56,023 bases of DNA from Candidatus Gastranaerophilales bacterium (GTDB taxonomy: Bacteria > Cyanobacteriota > Vampirovibrionia > Gastranaerophilales > Gastranaerophilaceae), in contig CALVEM010000014.1 of the NCBI GenBank assembly GCA_944326605.1, positions 1 through 56,023 on the forward strand, read 5' to 3'. The position numbers were made by a program, and so were the translations under genes. The first letter of the stretch is position 1, and each line of letters opens with the position of its first letter. The notes beneath the pieces are model-generated. The model was not told the origin of the DNA. It saw nothing but the letters and a program-made list of their open reading frames with translations, and made no database searches. Positions 43,242-51,752 of this stretch are shown here, piece by piece.

Positions 43242-44870
43242 TCAATTAAAATACTTTTTCTTAACCCTCTTTTTAAAAGAAATTTTCGCATAATCTATAG
43301 CTTTAACTTCCGAGAAAAAAACATGTTTTTCACCTATTTGCGATATTACATCATAGTTTTTGAGCTGCTCTCTAACCTGCTCATTATTAATTACAAGCAA
43401 AATTTTTATATGTTGAGATTTGAGACGCAAAATTATATCTTCTAAAGCAAAAACAGCAGATATATCAAGCATATCACCACTATCATAAACCAGAATTAAG
43501 TACCTTGTACCTAATAATTCATCAAAATGTGAAATTAACTGTGTCGCAGATCCAAAGAAAAAAGCGCCGTCTATATGAACAACTCTGATTTTATGTTTGT
43601 AATCTTTTTCTACAGATTGCTCAAGCTTCATAATATCTGCGTCATAAACCGGTTTATCGACAAGTTTTGCTTTATCGGCAACTCTTTTGGCATATAACAA
43701 AGCTGCAAGAACAATTCCCGCACCGACTGCTACAATCAAATTATAAAATACTGTAAGCAAAAATACTGTTATAAGAATATATAAATCATCCTTAGGCGCA
43801 ATTTTTATAACTTTCAAAAACTTTGTGTCAATTATATCATAACCGATTTTTATCAAAATCGCGGCAAGAACAGCAAGCGGAATATCTGCAACAAAACCTG
43901 CAAACTTATAAACAAGCAGTACAAGTATAATTGAAGTAACAACAGCTGCAAATCGAGTTGTTGCACCTGTTTTTAAAGCTGCGACCGTTCGCATGGTAGC
44001 TGCAGAACCGGGCATTGTTCCTGTTAGAGCACAACAAATATTGCCTATCCCTTGAGCTGTCAGTAATCTTTTTGCCGGCAGTTGTATTTTTGTAATAGAT
44101 GTACAAACAAGACCTGTCAGCAGACTTTCCGAAGACAAAATAATTGCGAGAATTACCCCGTAATGAAGATATGTAATTAAGTCATGCAAATTAGTCTGCG
44201 GCAATATAATATCAGGCATAGTCACTGATATTTCAGATATTCTTGCCACATTCAGTCCAAGTTTTACGGACACAATTGTACATATAATCAGAGCTAAAAT
44301 TTGTGAAGGTAGATATTTATTCCAGCGTTTCGGAAAAGCGAATACTATTAACAATGTTAAAGCTCCGATTGCAAGGGCTTCAATATTCAATGTACTTATC
44401 TGCTTAATAAGATTTTCTATACTTGAAATCGTGTTGGAAGATGTAGGAAACCCCAGAAGCGGATTGATTTGCATTATTATAATGATAATGCCGACACCAT
44501 TCATAAACCCAGAAATAACAGGATAAGGTACATATTTAACAATCTCCGGCAATTTTGTAAGTGATAAAATAACCTGAAAAACGCCTGCCAAAAATAAAAT
44601 AAATATAACCGCAGTTATATCTTTATTTAAAGCATGCATAATTGAAGCCACAACAATCGCAACAGGGCCTGTAACACCGGATATCATAGGAACTTTTGAC
44701 CCGAGAAGCCCGGCAATAAGTGATAAAATTATAGCACCCCACAGCCCAGCGCTTGCGCCAAAGCCGGTTGCAACACCGAAAGCCAAAGCCTGAGGCAAAG
44801 TAATTATAGCAGCATTCAAGCCGCCTAAAATATCCCCTGCCAAAATGTGCAATTTATTTTTTAAATCCAT
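43242..44870 (-). CDS. SulP-family anion transporter with STAS domain (BicA-like)
   Basis: A 542-residue membrane transporter. The N-terminal portion (1-390) has about 12-14 helices, opening with ILAGDILGGLNAAIITLPQALAFGVATG, and the last 120 residues form a cytoplasmic STAS domain (VRVVHIDGAFFFGSATQLISH). The opening resembles BicA-type sodium-dependent bicarbonate transporters of cyanobacteria, but SulP proteins also carry sulfate and other anions, so the substrate is open. A TATAAT box 6 nt before the ATG indicates a leaderless transcript divergent from metF. Confidence 0.9.
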   Translation of the reverse strand: MDLKNKLHILAGDILGGLNAAIITLPQALAFGVATGFGASAGLWGAIILSLIAGLLGSKVPMISGVTGPVAIVVASIMHALNKDITAVIFILFLAGVFQVILSLTKLPEIVKYVPYPVISGFMNGVGIIIIIMQINPLLGFPTSSNTISSIENLIKQISTLNIEALAIGALTLLIVFAFPKRWNKYLPSQILALIICTIVSVKLGLNVARISEISVTMPDIILPQTNLHDLITYLHYGVILAIILSSESLLTGLVCTSITKIQLPAKRLLTAQGIGNICCALTGTMPGSAATMRTVAALKTGATTRFAAVVTSIILVLLVYKFAGFVADIPLAVLAAILIKIGYDIIDTKFLKVIKIAPKDDLYILITVFLLTVFYNLIVAVGAGIVLAALLYAKRVADKAKLVDKPVYDADIMKLEQSVEKDYKHKIRVVHIDGAFFFGSATQLISHFDELLGTRYLILVYDSGDMLDISAVFALEDIILRLKSQHIKILLVINNEQVREQLKNYDVISQIGEKHVFFSEVKAIDYAKISFKKRVKKKYFN

Positions 44871-44882
44871 GCAATTATTATA
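44868..44882 (-). promoter_or_regulatory. Leaderless-type promoter of the SulP gene
   Basis: On the minus strand TATAAT (44882-44877) is followed by AATTGC and the ATG at 44870. The region is shared with the divergent metF promoter. Confidence 0.55.
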
Positions 44883-44896
44883 AATAATCTTTATGC

Positions 44897-44911
44897 TATA
44901 ATCAACCTATG
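44897..44911 (+). promoter_or_regulatory. Leaderless-type promoter of metF
   Basis: TATAAT at 44897-44902 is followed by CAACCT and the ATG at 44909, with no ribosome-binding site. Confidence 0.55.
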
Positions 44912-45745
44912 AAGTTGAGAGAAATTTATTCAACAGACAAAACAGTAATTTCTTTTGAAGTTTTCCCGCCTAAATCCGAACCTGAAAAACTGCTGAAAGA
45001 AACAGCAATTCTGGCAAATCACAACCCTGCATTCATTTCTTTAACTTATGGAGCAGGAGGCAACGAAAACAAATCTTTCAATCTTCTCAAAAATATTAAA
45101 AACGCAGGGATTAATGTAATGCCTCATTTTACCTGCATTACAAGTTCTAAAGAAAATATTGAAAAAGATATAAAAAAACTCACAGAACTTGGAATTGAAA
45201 ATATTCTTGCTCTGAGAGGGGACATCCCGCAGGACAAATCTTTAATGAAGCATGACTTTCACTATGCAAATGAACTTGTGAGCTTTATTAAAGAAAAAAC
45301 AAATTTATCAGTCGGAGTCGCAGGCTACCCTGAAGGTCATATAGAAAGCCCTGATTTAAAAACAGATATTGACAATTTAAAAAGAAAAGTTGATGCGGGA
45401 GCCGATGCTATTTTTACACAGTTGTTTTTTGAAAACGGATTTTTCTTTGATTACGTAAACCGTGTAAGAGATGTAGGAATAACTATTCCAGTTATTGCCG
45501 GAATCATGCCTGTAATAAGTAAAAAACAGGTAAATAAAATGACTTCAATGGCAAATATATCTGTTCCGAAAAAATTAAAAGAAGCTCTTGAAAAATATCC
45601 GGATAATGCTCTGCTTGAATTCGGAATAGAATTTGCTTCCGAACAGTGCAGAGGGTTGATTAAAGAAAATGTAAAAGGACTTCACTTTTATACACTGAAT
45701 AAATCATATTCAACCGATAAGATTTTAAATAATATTAAGGAGTAA
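44909..45745 (+). CDS. metF: 5,10-methylenetetrahydrofolate reductase MetF
   Basis: A 278-residue FAD-dependent TIM-barrel enzyme that reduces methylene-THF to methyl-THF for methionine synthesis. Motifs are ISFEVFPPKSEPEKL with the catalytic Glu, FISLTYGAGG, ILALRGDIP, the VAGYPEGH FAD-contact segment, FTQLFFENGFFFDYV, and PVIAGIMPV. It is the first gene of a plus-strand run with deoC, the ATT-start gene, flhB and the sigma factor. Confidence 0.94.
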   Translation: MKLREIYSTDKTVISFEVFPPKSEPEKLLKETAILANHNPAFISLTYGAGGNENKSFNLLKNIKNAGINVMPHFTCITSSKENIEKDIKKLTELGIENILALRGDIPQDKSLMKHDFHYANELVSFIKEKTNLSVGVAGYPEGHIESPDLKTDIDNLKRKVDAGADAIFTQLFFENGFFFDYVNRVRDVGITIPVIAGIMPVISKKQVNKMTSMANISVPKKLKEALEKYPDNALLEFGIEFASEQCRGLIKENVKGLHFYTLNKSYSTDKILNNIKE

Positions 45746-45747
45746 AT

Positions 45748-46401
45748 ATGGAAAATTTAAACAAACACATTGAACATACACTATTAAAACAGGATGCTGC
45801 ACACGAAGATTTCTTAAAACTTTTTGATGAAGCTAAAATATATGACTTCCTGGGAGTATGCGTAAATCCTTTATACGTCAAACTTGCAAAAGAAAACCTC
45901 AATGGCTCAAATGTAAAAGTCGTTACGGTTGTCGGATTTCCGCTCGGTGCAAACAAGACTGAAGTTAAAGCTTTTGAAACTTCAAAAGCTATTGATGACG
46001 GTGCTGATGAAATTGATATGGTAATCAATGTTTCTAAGTTAAAAGACAAAGATTATGATTTTGTAATTAATGACATCAAAACTGTAAAATCAGCCTGCAA
46101 AGATAAACCTTTAAAAGTTATTCTAGAAACAGATCTTCTGACAAAAGAGGAAATAAAAAAAGCCTGCGAATTATGCATAGAAGCAAAAGCTGATTTTGTA
46201 AAAACTTCAACAGGTTTTGTAAAAAACGGAATAGGTGCAAAAGCCGAAGATGTAAAACTTATGTATGAAACCGTATCTCCATACGGATTGAAAGTAAAAG
46301 CATCAGGCGGAATAAGAGATAAGGAAACTGCTCTAAAAATGCTTGAAGCAGGTGCAGAAAGATTAGGCACAAGTTCAGGCGTAAAAATTGTAACAGGCTA
46401 G
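45748..46401 (+). CDS. deoC: Deoxyribose-phosphate aldolase DeoC
   Basis: A 217-residue class I aldolase that splits deoxyribose-5-phosphate into glyceraldehyde-3-phosphate and acetaldehyde. It has IEHTLLKQDA, VVGFPLGANKTEVKA, DEIDMVINVS, the Schiff-base Lys in ADFVKTSTGF, and KVKASGGIRD. Of normal length. It starts 2 nt after metF with AAGGAG inside the end of metF, so the two are co-transcribed. Confidence 0.95.
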   Translation: MENLNKHIEHTLLKQDAAHEDFLKLFDEAKIYDFLGVCVNPLYVKLAKENLNGSNVKVVTVVGFPLGANKTEVKAFETSKAIDDGADEIDMVINVSKLKDKDYDFVINDIKTVKSACKDKPLKVILETDLLTKEEIKKACELCIEAKADFVKTSTGFVKNGIGAKAEDVKLMYETVSPYGLKVKASGGIRDKETALKMLEAGAERLGTSSGVKIVTG

Positions 46402-46448
46402 CAAAAAATTCTTTCTCCGGTTTTATAATTATTTGAAGGAGTATATTT

Positions 46449-46787
46449 ATTACATTAAATATAAACAAATTTAATCCAATAGGTTATAATGCACAAACGC
46501 CCGACGGACAAAATTATAAAAAATCAAATATAGGCAAATCTGTTGCTCTGGTCGGGATGGCAGGTGTTGAATTTTTATTAAATAAAAGCAAGTATGGTAA
46601 ACTGTTCAGTCTTGAAAATACTCTTAAAAATGATTTTAATATTAATGTCCCGAAAAAGTATTCCAAACCACTTCAAATATTTGGCATAGTCGTTGATTTT
46701 GCCTTCGCTTATGGCATCGGCGTATGGATAGACAAACAAATTAATAAACACAGGATAAATAAATTATCCCAAAATATTAATAAATAA
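46449..46787 (+). CDS. Small unknown protein, probable ATT start codon
   Basis: The first in-frame ATG is at 46557 and has no ribosome-binding site. Reading upstream, the frame stays open to an ATT at 46449, preceded by GAAGGAG with a 7-nt gap, an ideal initiation site. The resulting 112-residue protein begins (M)TLNINKFNPIGYNAQ, with an Asn-rich N-terminus similar to those of other tagged proteins in the window, and has one likely membrane helix near the C-terminus (PLQIFGIVVDFAFAYGIGVW). The shorter reading of 76 residues loses the tag. It sits between deoC and flhB. Function unknown. Confidence 0.6.
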   Translation: MTLNINKFNPIGYNAQTPDGQNYKKSNIGKSVALVGMAGVEFLLNKSKYGKLFSLENTLKNDFNINVPKKYSKPLQIFGIVVDFAFAYGIGVWIDKQINKHRINKLSQNINK

Positions 46788-46806
46788 TATCAACTCTTGA
46801 CCATGC

Positions 46807-46812
46807 TATAAT
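46807..46812 (+). promoter_or_regulatory. -10 box upstream of flhB
   Basis: TATAAT lies 19 nt before the ATG at 46832. Unlike the leaderless promoters here it leaves room for the AAGGAATA ribosome-binding site. A clear -35 box is not visible at 17-nt spacing. Confidence 0.4.
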
Positions 46813-46831
46813 ATTCATTAAGGAATAGCAT

Positions 46832-47905
46832 ATGGGTGATGAAGACAAACAATTTGATGCCACCCCGAGAAAACTCGAGCAGGCAAGAAAAGAAGGACAG
46901 GTTGTTAAATCGAAAGATTTTTCAACGGCACTTTCACTGCTTATTTTATTTTCCGTAATTTTCGGTCTCGCTCCTTTTGTCTGGAACCAGATTGTACAGT
47001 TATATGTGCTTTTATACGAACAAATTCCGAACGGACATTTATCAGATATCGGAATGACATATATTTTGACAGTAACTATTAAATGTGCCGTGTTAATTAT
47101 AGGTCCAATACTTTTTATAGCGTGGTTTGTGGCGATTATGGCAGATTTTATTCAGGTAGGACCGCTTGTTGCAACTGCGCCTTTAGTTCCTAAACTCGAT
47201 AAATTAAATCCTACAAAGTATTTTAAAAATTTGATGTCAATTAAGACTCTTTTTGAACTGTTTAAAAACATTCTCAAGGTAATACTTCTAGGTTATATAG
47301 GCTACAGTGTTTATATGGAGCATATCGAAAATATTTTAATGCTCGCGGCAATAGACAATAATTTCGCTGTTATGGTGGAATTCGGCAAACTGATAACGGA
47401 TTTTATCTTTAAAGCATGTATTGCTTTCCTTGTAATATCAGCGGCAGACTACGGGGTTACAAAATGGAAATTTTTGAAAGACCAGAAGATGTCTTTTAAG
47501 GAAATTAAAGATGAATATAAAAACACTGAAGGCGATCCGAATGTCAAAGCAGCACTTCGCCAGCGCCGTATGCAGATGCTCCAAAGAGGTATGATGGACG
47601 CCGTTCCGGATGCTGATTTTGTAGTTACAAACCCGACACATATAGCATGCGCTCTTAAATACAAAGCAGAAGAAATGGCATCTCCTATGCTTATTGCAAA
47701 GGGGACAGAGCTCATAGCTAAACAAATTATATCAATTGCAAAAGAACATGGAGTTCCTGTTATTGAAAATGCGCCTGTAGCACGTGCGCTTTTCAAAATG
47801 GTTGATTTAAATCAGCAGATACCGCCGGAATTATACAAAGCAATAGCAGAAATCTTACTTTTTGTTTATAACTTGAAAAATACTACAAATAAAGGTAGAA
47901 TATAA
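46832..47905 (+). CDS. flhB: Flagellar export apparatus protein FlhB
   Basis: A 357-residue component of the flagellar type III export gate that switches substrate specificity. The cytoplasmic N-terminus DKQFDATPRKLEQARKEGQV is diagnostic. Four membrane helices follow (about 30-215), then the cytoplasmic domain with the autocleavage site NPTH (VVTNPTHIACALKY), after which cleavage between N and P changes export from hook to filament proteins. AKEHGVPVIENAPVARAL and the C-terminal LLFVYN close the domain. Flagellar structural genes lie at 52779-54947. Confidence 0.96.
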   Translation: MGDEDKQFDATPRKLEQARKEGQVVKSKDFSTALSLLILFSVIFGLAPFVWNQIVQLYVLLYEQIPNGHLSDIGMTYILTVTIKCAVLIIGPILFIAWFVAIMADFIQVGPLVATAPLVPKLDKLNPTKYFKNLMSIKTLFELFKNILKVILLGYIGYSVYMEHIENILMLAAIDNNFAVMVEFGKLITDFIFKACIAFLVISAADYGVTKWKFLKDQKMSFKEIKDEYKNTEGDPNVKAALRQRRMQMLQRGMMDAVPDADFVVTNPTHIACALKYKAEEMASPMLIAKGTELIAKQIISIAKEHGVPVIENAPVARALFKMVDLNQQIPPELYKAIAEILLFVYNLKNTTNKGRI

Positions 47906-47935
47906 GAAGTTCTATGATATTATAAAAATGTAATC

Positions 47936-48598
47936 ATGATTATACAAGACAAAAACAAACTAAAAGAATATATAGACATAGTACAAAAAGTTGCCAAAGT
48001 GGAACAGAGAAGAATTCCATCCCATATGGTTGAGTATGAAGAACTCGTCTCCATAGGCATTATTGCTATACAGGTTTTGATTAAAAATAAGTCTCCCGAA
48101 CAGCTGGAAAGATATAATGCCGCATACATAGCAACTGCCGTTCGCTGGGCTATCAGAAACGAATTAAGAATAAGATATAAATGGTACTCTTTAAAACATA
48201 AACCGGAAGATGAGTATGATGAAGATGAAGCTGTAGAAGGCATGGACATGCAAAAAGCCAAAGTTCGTGAAGCTATTTACGAAACAGTGCTTTCAATCGA
48301 CGGTCTGGCAGCTGCGGCAAGCGATAATGATTCTCCGTTTGACTTCTTAAAAGATACTCATGCCCAGCCGGATGAAAATGCCGAAATTTCTGAAATGGGA
48401 CGTATGATTAGAGAAGCTATTGCAAAGCTTCCGCCTAAAGAAAGGACTGTTGTAGAATACAGATTTTACAGAAACATGCAGGTGAAAGATATTGCACGTC
48501 AGGTCGGACTTTCACCATCCCGCGTTACACGTATAGTCCAATCATCGCTTAACTCTGTTAAAGAATACCTGAATTCAAAAGAACAGTACGGATATTAG
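47936..48598 (+). CDS. RNA polymerase sigma factor, FliA-like (sigma-28 family)
   Basis: A 220-residue alternative sigma factor downstream of flhB. Region 2 includes RRIPSHMVEYEELVSIGIIAI and the promoter-melting helix AVRWAIRNELRIRY. Region 4 contains LPPKERTVVEYRFYRNMQVKDIARQVGLSPSRVTRIVQS, a helix-turn-helix for the -35 element. The linker is acidic. Context and length fit a flagellar sigma, which would transcribe late flagellar genes, but sequence alone does not exclude another sigma-70 group 3 role. It overlaps the convergent 5'-nucleotidase gene by 4 nt. Confidence 0.85.
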   Translation: MIIQDKNKLKEYIDIVQKVAKVEQRRIPSHMVEYEELVSIGIIAIQVLIKNKSPEQLERYNAAYIATAVRWAIRNELRIRYKWYSLKHKPEDEYDEDEAVEGMDMQKAKVREAIYETVLSIDGLAAAASDNDSPFDFLKDTHAQPDENAEISEMGRMIREAIAKLPPKERTVVEYRFYRNMQVKDIARQVGLSPSRVTRIVQSSLNSVKEYLNSKEQYGY

Positions 48599-50205
48599 GC
48601 GTCAACAACTGTTATTCTGCCGTCGTCTTTTATTTCTATCGGAGCATTCAGCTTTTTAACATAGTCACATGTTAGTTTGTCTTTATCAAAATCAAATTTT
48701 TCATCAATTTGATTTTTAGCGACTTTATTATCTATCAAATTGTCTCCGCCCGAGGCAAAGAAATCATCCGTTGCGACAGTATAAACTTTATTGGGATCGG
48801 GATTATTAATATCTATTGGTATTTCTTTACCGGATTTATCAATAAACGACATTGATTTCAGTTCGCCTTTTTTTGAAACTGTATACTTTAATCCTGACGG
48901 GATAACAATACCGGGTTTATTCCCCGGATTTACAAATGATTTTGCTCCGACTTTAACTGCATCAACAATTTCTTTTTCGGTCAGTTTAAGTTTCACCATA
49001 TTATTCTTTAAAGGAACTACTTCAAATACCTGTCTTGAATCCAATTGACCGGGTTCGAAAAATCCCCTTATATTACCGACATTGATAAGAGCAACATCCG
49101 TACCGAATTCATTTCTTACTGCATCCATGATAAAAAATCCGTTTGGATTAGGCTCAATTAGTCTGTTTTTAACCTGAGGAGCAACTGATTTTATAGATCC
49201 CAGCTGTTCGGGCTTACCTAAAATTTGGTCAAATACACCTTTTAAAACCCTGTTTCGTTTGAAGTTGCTTGAAGCTGTAACATTATTTTGAGCTTTTACA
49301 ATTATACCTTTTTTGTCATCCCAGGTAATTTTCAAATCGCCGAAATATTCACCGTCTTTACCTGCCTGAGTAATAATTACAGGTTCATTAGATTTTGAAT
49401 AAAGCAGGTTTTTACCTTCTTTAATACCTTCAAGCAGGTCATGCGTATGACCGCCTATTATTACATCAATTCCGGACGTTTCTTTTGCTATTCTTTGATC
49501 TTTTTCAAGCCCGCAGTGCGAAAGAAGTATAATTTTATTTATACCTTGCTTTTTATATTCATCTGTCAGATTTTGAATATCTTTTAATGTCTTTTCAAAA
49601 TCGTCAATTCCTATCTGTTTTCTTGATTCATTATCTCTGATTCTTTCATGTAAATCCGGAGGCGCAAGACCAATTATTGCATACTTATGTCCGTTTTTTT
49701 CTATTACGAAAGATTTTTCAATTATACCGTCAAGCGGATTCCCTTTGGGAATTTGCAAATTCATACCTAAACTTCTGAATTTTGCACCTTTCTTGCTTTC
49801 TGCAATTTCAGCAGGGCTTGCATCATATTCGTGATTGCCATCTGAAGTTGCATCAACTCTAAGTCCGTTCATATAAGTATTTGCAGCCTTTACAATGTGT
49901 AAATCAGCACCTGCGGAAATATCTCCCGCAGCAAGCACAAACTTATCTGCTTTTGAATTTTTATTCAAATTATCATACATGGTCTTTGCGGTATAAATAC
50001 GAGCCATATTACCAATTCTGCCATGGTTATCATTTATATAGAAAATATCAGTTTGTACAAGATTATCCGCAGCCGGCTTTTTTTCTTTTTCAAAAGTATC
50101 TTTTTGAAGATTATTAGAATTATTCTCCGAAAAAGCAATATTTTGTCTTTGAGAAATCTTTGGAGAAAAACCGTACTTCTGCATTGTGTTTATTGTTAAA
50201 TTCAT
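48595..50205 (-). CDS. 5'-nucleotidase/metallophosphatase (UshA-like) without signal peptide
   Basis: A 536-residue two-domain enzyme that removes phosphate from nucleotides or cyclic nucleotides. The metallophosphatase half has FYINDNHGRI, AAGDISAG, SDGNHEYD, LLSHCGLEKD and GGHTHD. The C-terminal nucleotidase domain has INVGNIRGFFEPG and DDFFASGGDN. Such enzymes are normally periplasmic, yet this one starts MNLTINTMQKYGFSP followed by an Asn-rich segment with IAFSENN and no Sec signal. An AAAAGGTG site precedes the ATG at 50205. Confidence 0.88.
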   Translation of the reverse strand: MNLTINTMQKYGFSPKISQRQNIAFSENNSNNLQKDTFEKEKKPAADNLVQTDIFYINDNHGRIGNMARIYTAKTMYDNLNKNSKADKFVLAAGDISAGADLHIVKAANTYMNGLRVDATSDGNHEYDASPAEIAESKKGAKFRSLGMNLQIPKGNPLDGIIEKSFVIEKNGHKYAIIGLAPPDLHERIRDNESRKQIGIDDFEKTLKDIQNLTDEYKKQGINKIILLSHCGLEKDQRIAKETSGIDVIIGGHTHDLLEGIKEGKNLLYSKSNEPVIITQAGKDGEYFGDLKITWDDKKGIIVKAQNNVTASSNFKRNRVLKGVFDQILGKPEQLGSIKSVAPQVKNRLIEPNPNGFFIMDAVRNEFGTDVALINVGNIRGFFEPGQLDSRQVFEVVPLKNNMVKLKLTEKEIVDAVKVGAKSFVNPGNKPGIVIPSGLKYTVSKKGELKSMSFIDKSGKEIPIDINNPDPNKVYTVATDDFFASGGDNLIDNKVAKNQIDEKFDFDKDKLTCDYVKKLNAPIEIKDDGRITVVDA

Positions 50206-50284
50206 ATTTTTTCACCTTTTATTAAACTAATTAAACATCGTCAATATTTTTTTTGCTAAAATTTCGGCTCAATGTTAAAGAACA

Positions 50285-51673
50285 TTAAGCCGCTATTTGT
50301 AACCTGTTTACACCTTGCTGCCGAGCCTGCTTTTTAAGTTCTTTATAAGTTTTTAAACCTTCCACCCAGTTTTCAACAAGATTTACGTCATTTGCCACAA
50401 CCGATTGTGGCAGTGCGGCGTGATGAATTTTCGGCAGCAGATAGTCTTCCGGATACTCAACAGACTTAGACATATTATCATCCGTATCATTACAGATAAA
50501 TATTAACTTGCCGTCCTTACCCACTTTTGTACCTGTAATTGTAATTTCATGACCGTTTATAATTGTGTTGTTATTATCTACCTGAGTATACCCGATAATA
50601 ACATTTTCACCTAAATTCAAGGCGTCTGTTATCTGTTTTTTCATTGTATTAAAATCAGTTTCATATCCGACAAGTCTTGCATTTTCATCAACTGTCTGAT
50701 AAGTTACTGAAATTTTATTTTTATCTTCAACAACAGATTCCGTAAATGTCTTTTCAAATTCTATTAATCCTTTATCATTCTGATTAAATTTTCCGGCTCT
50801 TTTATCCGTTAAAGAATCATAAGACTGCTGGGAACCAACCTGCATAAACGTTGATTGCATTAAAACATCCAGCGGTGAACGTTCAAATTTATCCCTGTCA
50901 ACAGTTTGAATATGTGCACGCACAATTGCATTTTTATCAGGGGCAAAAGTAAGAGTTGCTTTATCAAAATCTTTTGCTTCATAAGGAATTTCAAAAGCAT
51001 TCAAAAGCCAGATAGCATCTAGAGTATTGTCCGCAAGATTGTTCAATTTAATATCTTTTTTTACTGACATTGCAGGAGAACTTAATCCTTCGGCAAATCT
51101 TGCAAATTCAGCAGGATGTTTGTCAGCAAGGTTGAACTCAATACTAGCAGAAACACAGGTTCCGGAATGCTCTACATTAACATCTTTCCCGTTTTCAAGA
51201 GATGCAACCTGAGCCTTATATTGCTGCGGAATATTGCCGAACTGCTGTGTAATTATATGAGGATCCGCAATAGAGGCTATAGTATCTTTTAAAATAACAA
51301 TATTATTTAATCCTTGAGCTCTAGGAGTTACAGCTATTTTATAAAGATTGTCAAGTGTTGTTGAATTGTCATTTGACGATGAATTCAACAAAACCCCTGT
51401 TTTTAAAAGGGTATTCAATTGTTTTTTTGAATCTCTGTCGAGGAGTTTGGTTAATTCATTATATTTGTTTTTCTCATCATTAGATGATAATTCGGTTCTG
51501 AGATTGGAAGCGGCAAAAGCAGGATTGAAAGGAACCTGTGTCATAATCGGATTTAACGTAAATGAAGGCTTAGAAACCTGCTCTCCTTTATTATTTGAAA
51601 CACTATCCGTTCTTACAGATTTAACTGTGTTATAATTATTATATGGACAAGTATTAATATTATATGAATACAC
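50285..51673 (-). CDS. Putative cysteine-peptidase-like protein, GTG start
   Basis: A 462-residue protein. The frame starts at GTG 51673, with GCGGAGTGG about 8 nt upstream. The first 70 residues are polar (Asn/Ser/Tyr) without a signal peptide. The central part suggests a papain-like fold: Cys173 in HSGTCVSASIEF, then His375 in INGHEITITG, then Asn395 or Asp396/398 in FICNDTDDN, in the Cys-His-Asn/Asp order of papain-clan proteases and transglutaminases. No family is recognised, and the assignment is an inference. It shares the strand with the nucleotidase, with 79 nt between them. Confidence 0.6.
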   Translation of the reverse strand: MYSYNINTCPYNNYNTVKSVRTDSVSNNKGEQVSKPSFTLNPIMTQVPFNPAFAASNLRTELSSNDEKNKYNELTKLLDRDSKKQLNTLLKTGVLLNSSSNDNSTTLDNLYKIAVTPRAQGLNNIVILKDTIASIADPHIITQQFGNIPQQYKAQVASLENGKDVNVEHSGTCVSASIEFNLADKHPAEFARFAEGLSSPAMSVKKDIKLNNLADNTLDAIWLLNAFEIPYEAKDFDKATLTFAPDKNAIVRAHIQTVDRDKFERSPLDVLMQSTFMQVGSQQSYDSLTDKRAGKFNQNDKGLIEFEKTFTESVVEDKNKISVTYQTVDENARLVGYETDFNTMKKQITDALNLGENVIIGYTQVDNNNTIINGHEITITGTKVGKDGKLIFICNDTDDNMSKSVEYPEDYLLPKIHHAALPQSVVANDVNLVENWVEGLKTYKELKKQARQQGVNRLQIAA

Positions 51674-51752
51674 TATTCCACTCCGCTACTACTATTATAT
51701 AAAAAAATAAAAATACAAAAAATTTGCTAAATTTCACAATTTTAATTAACAA

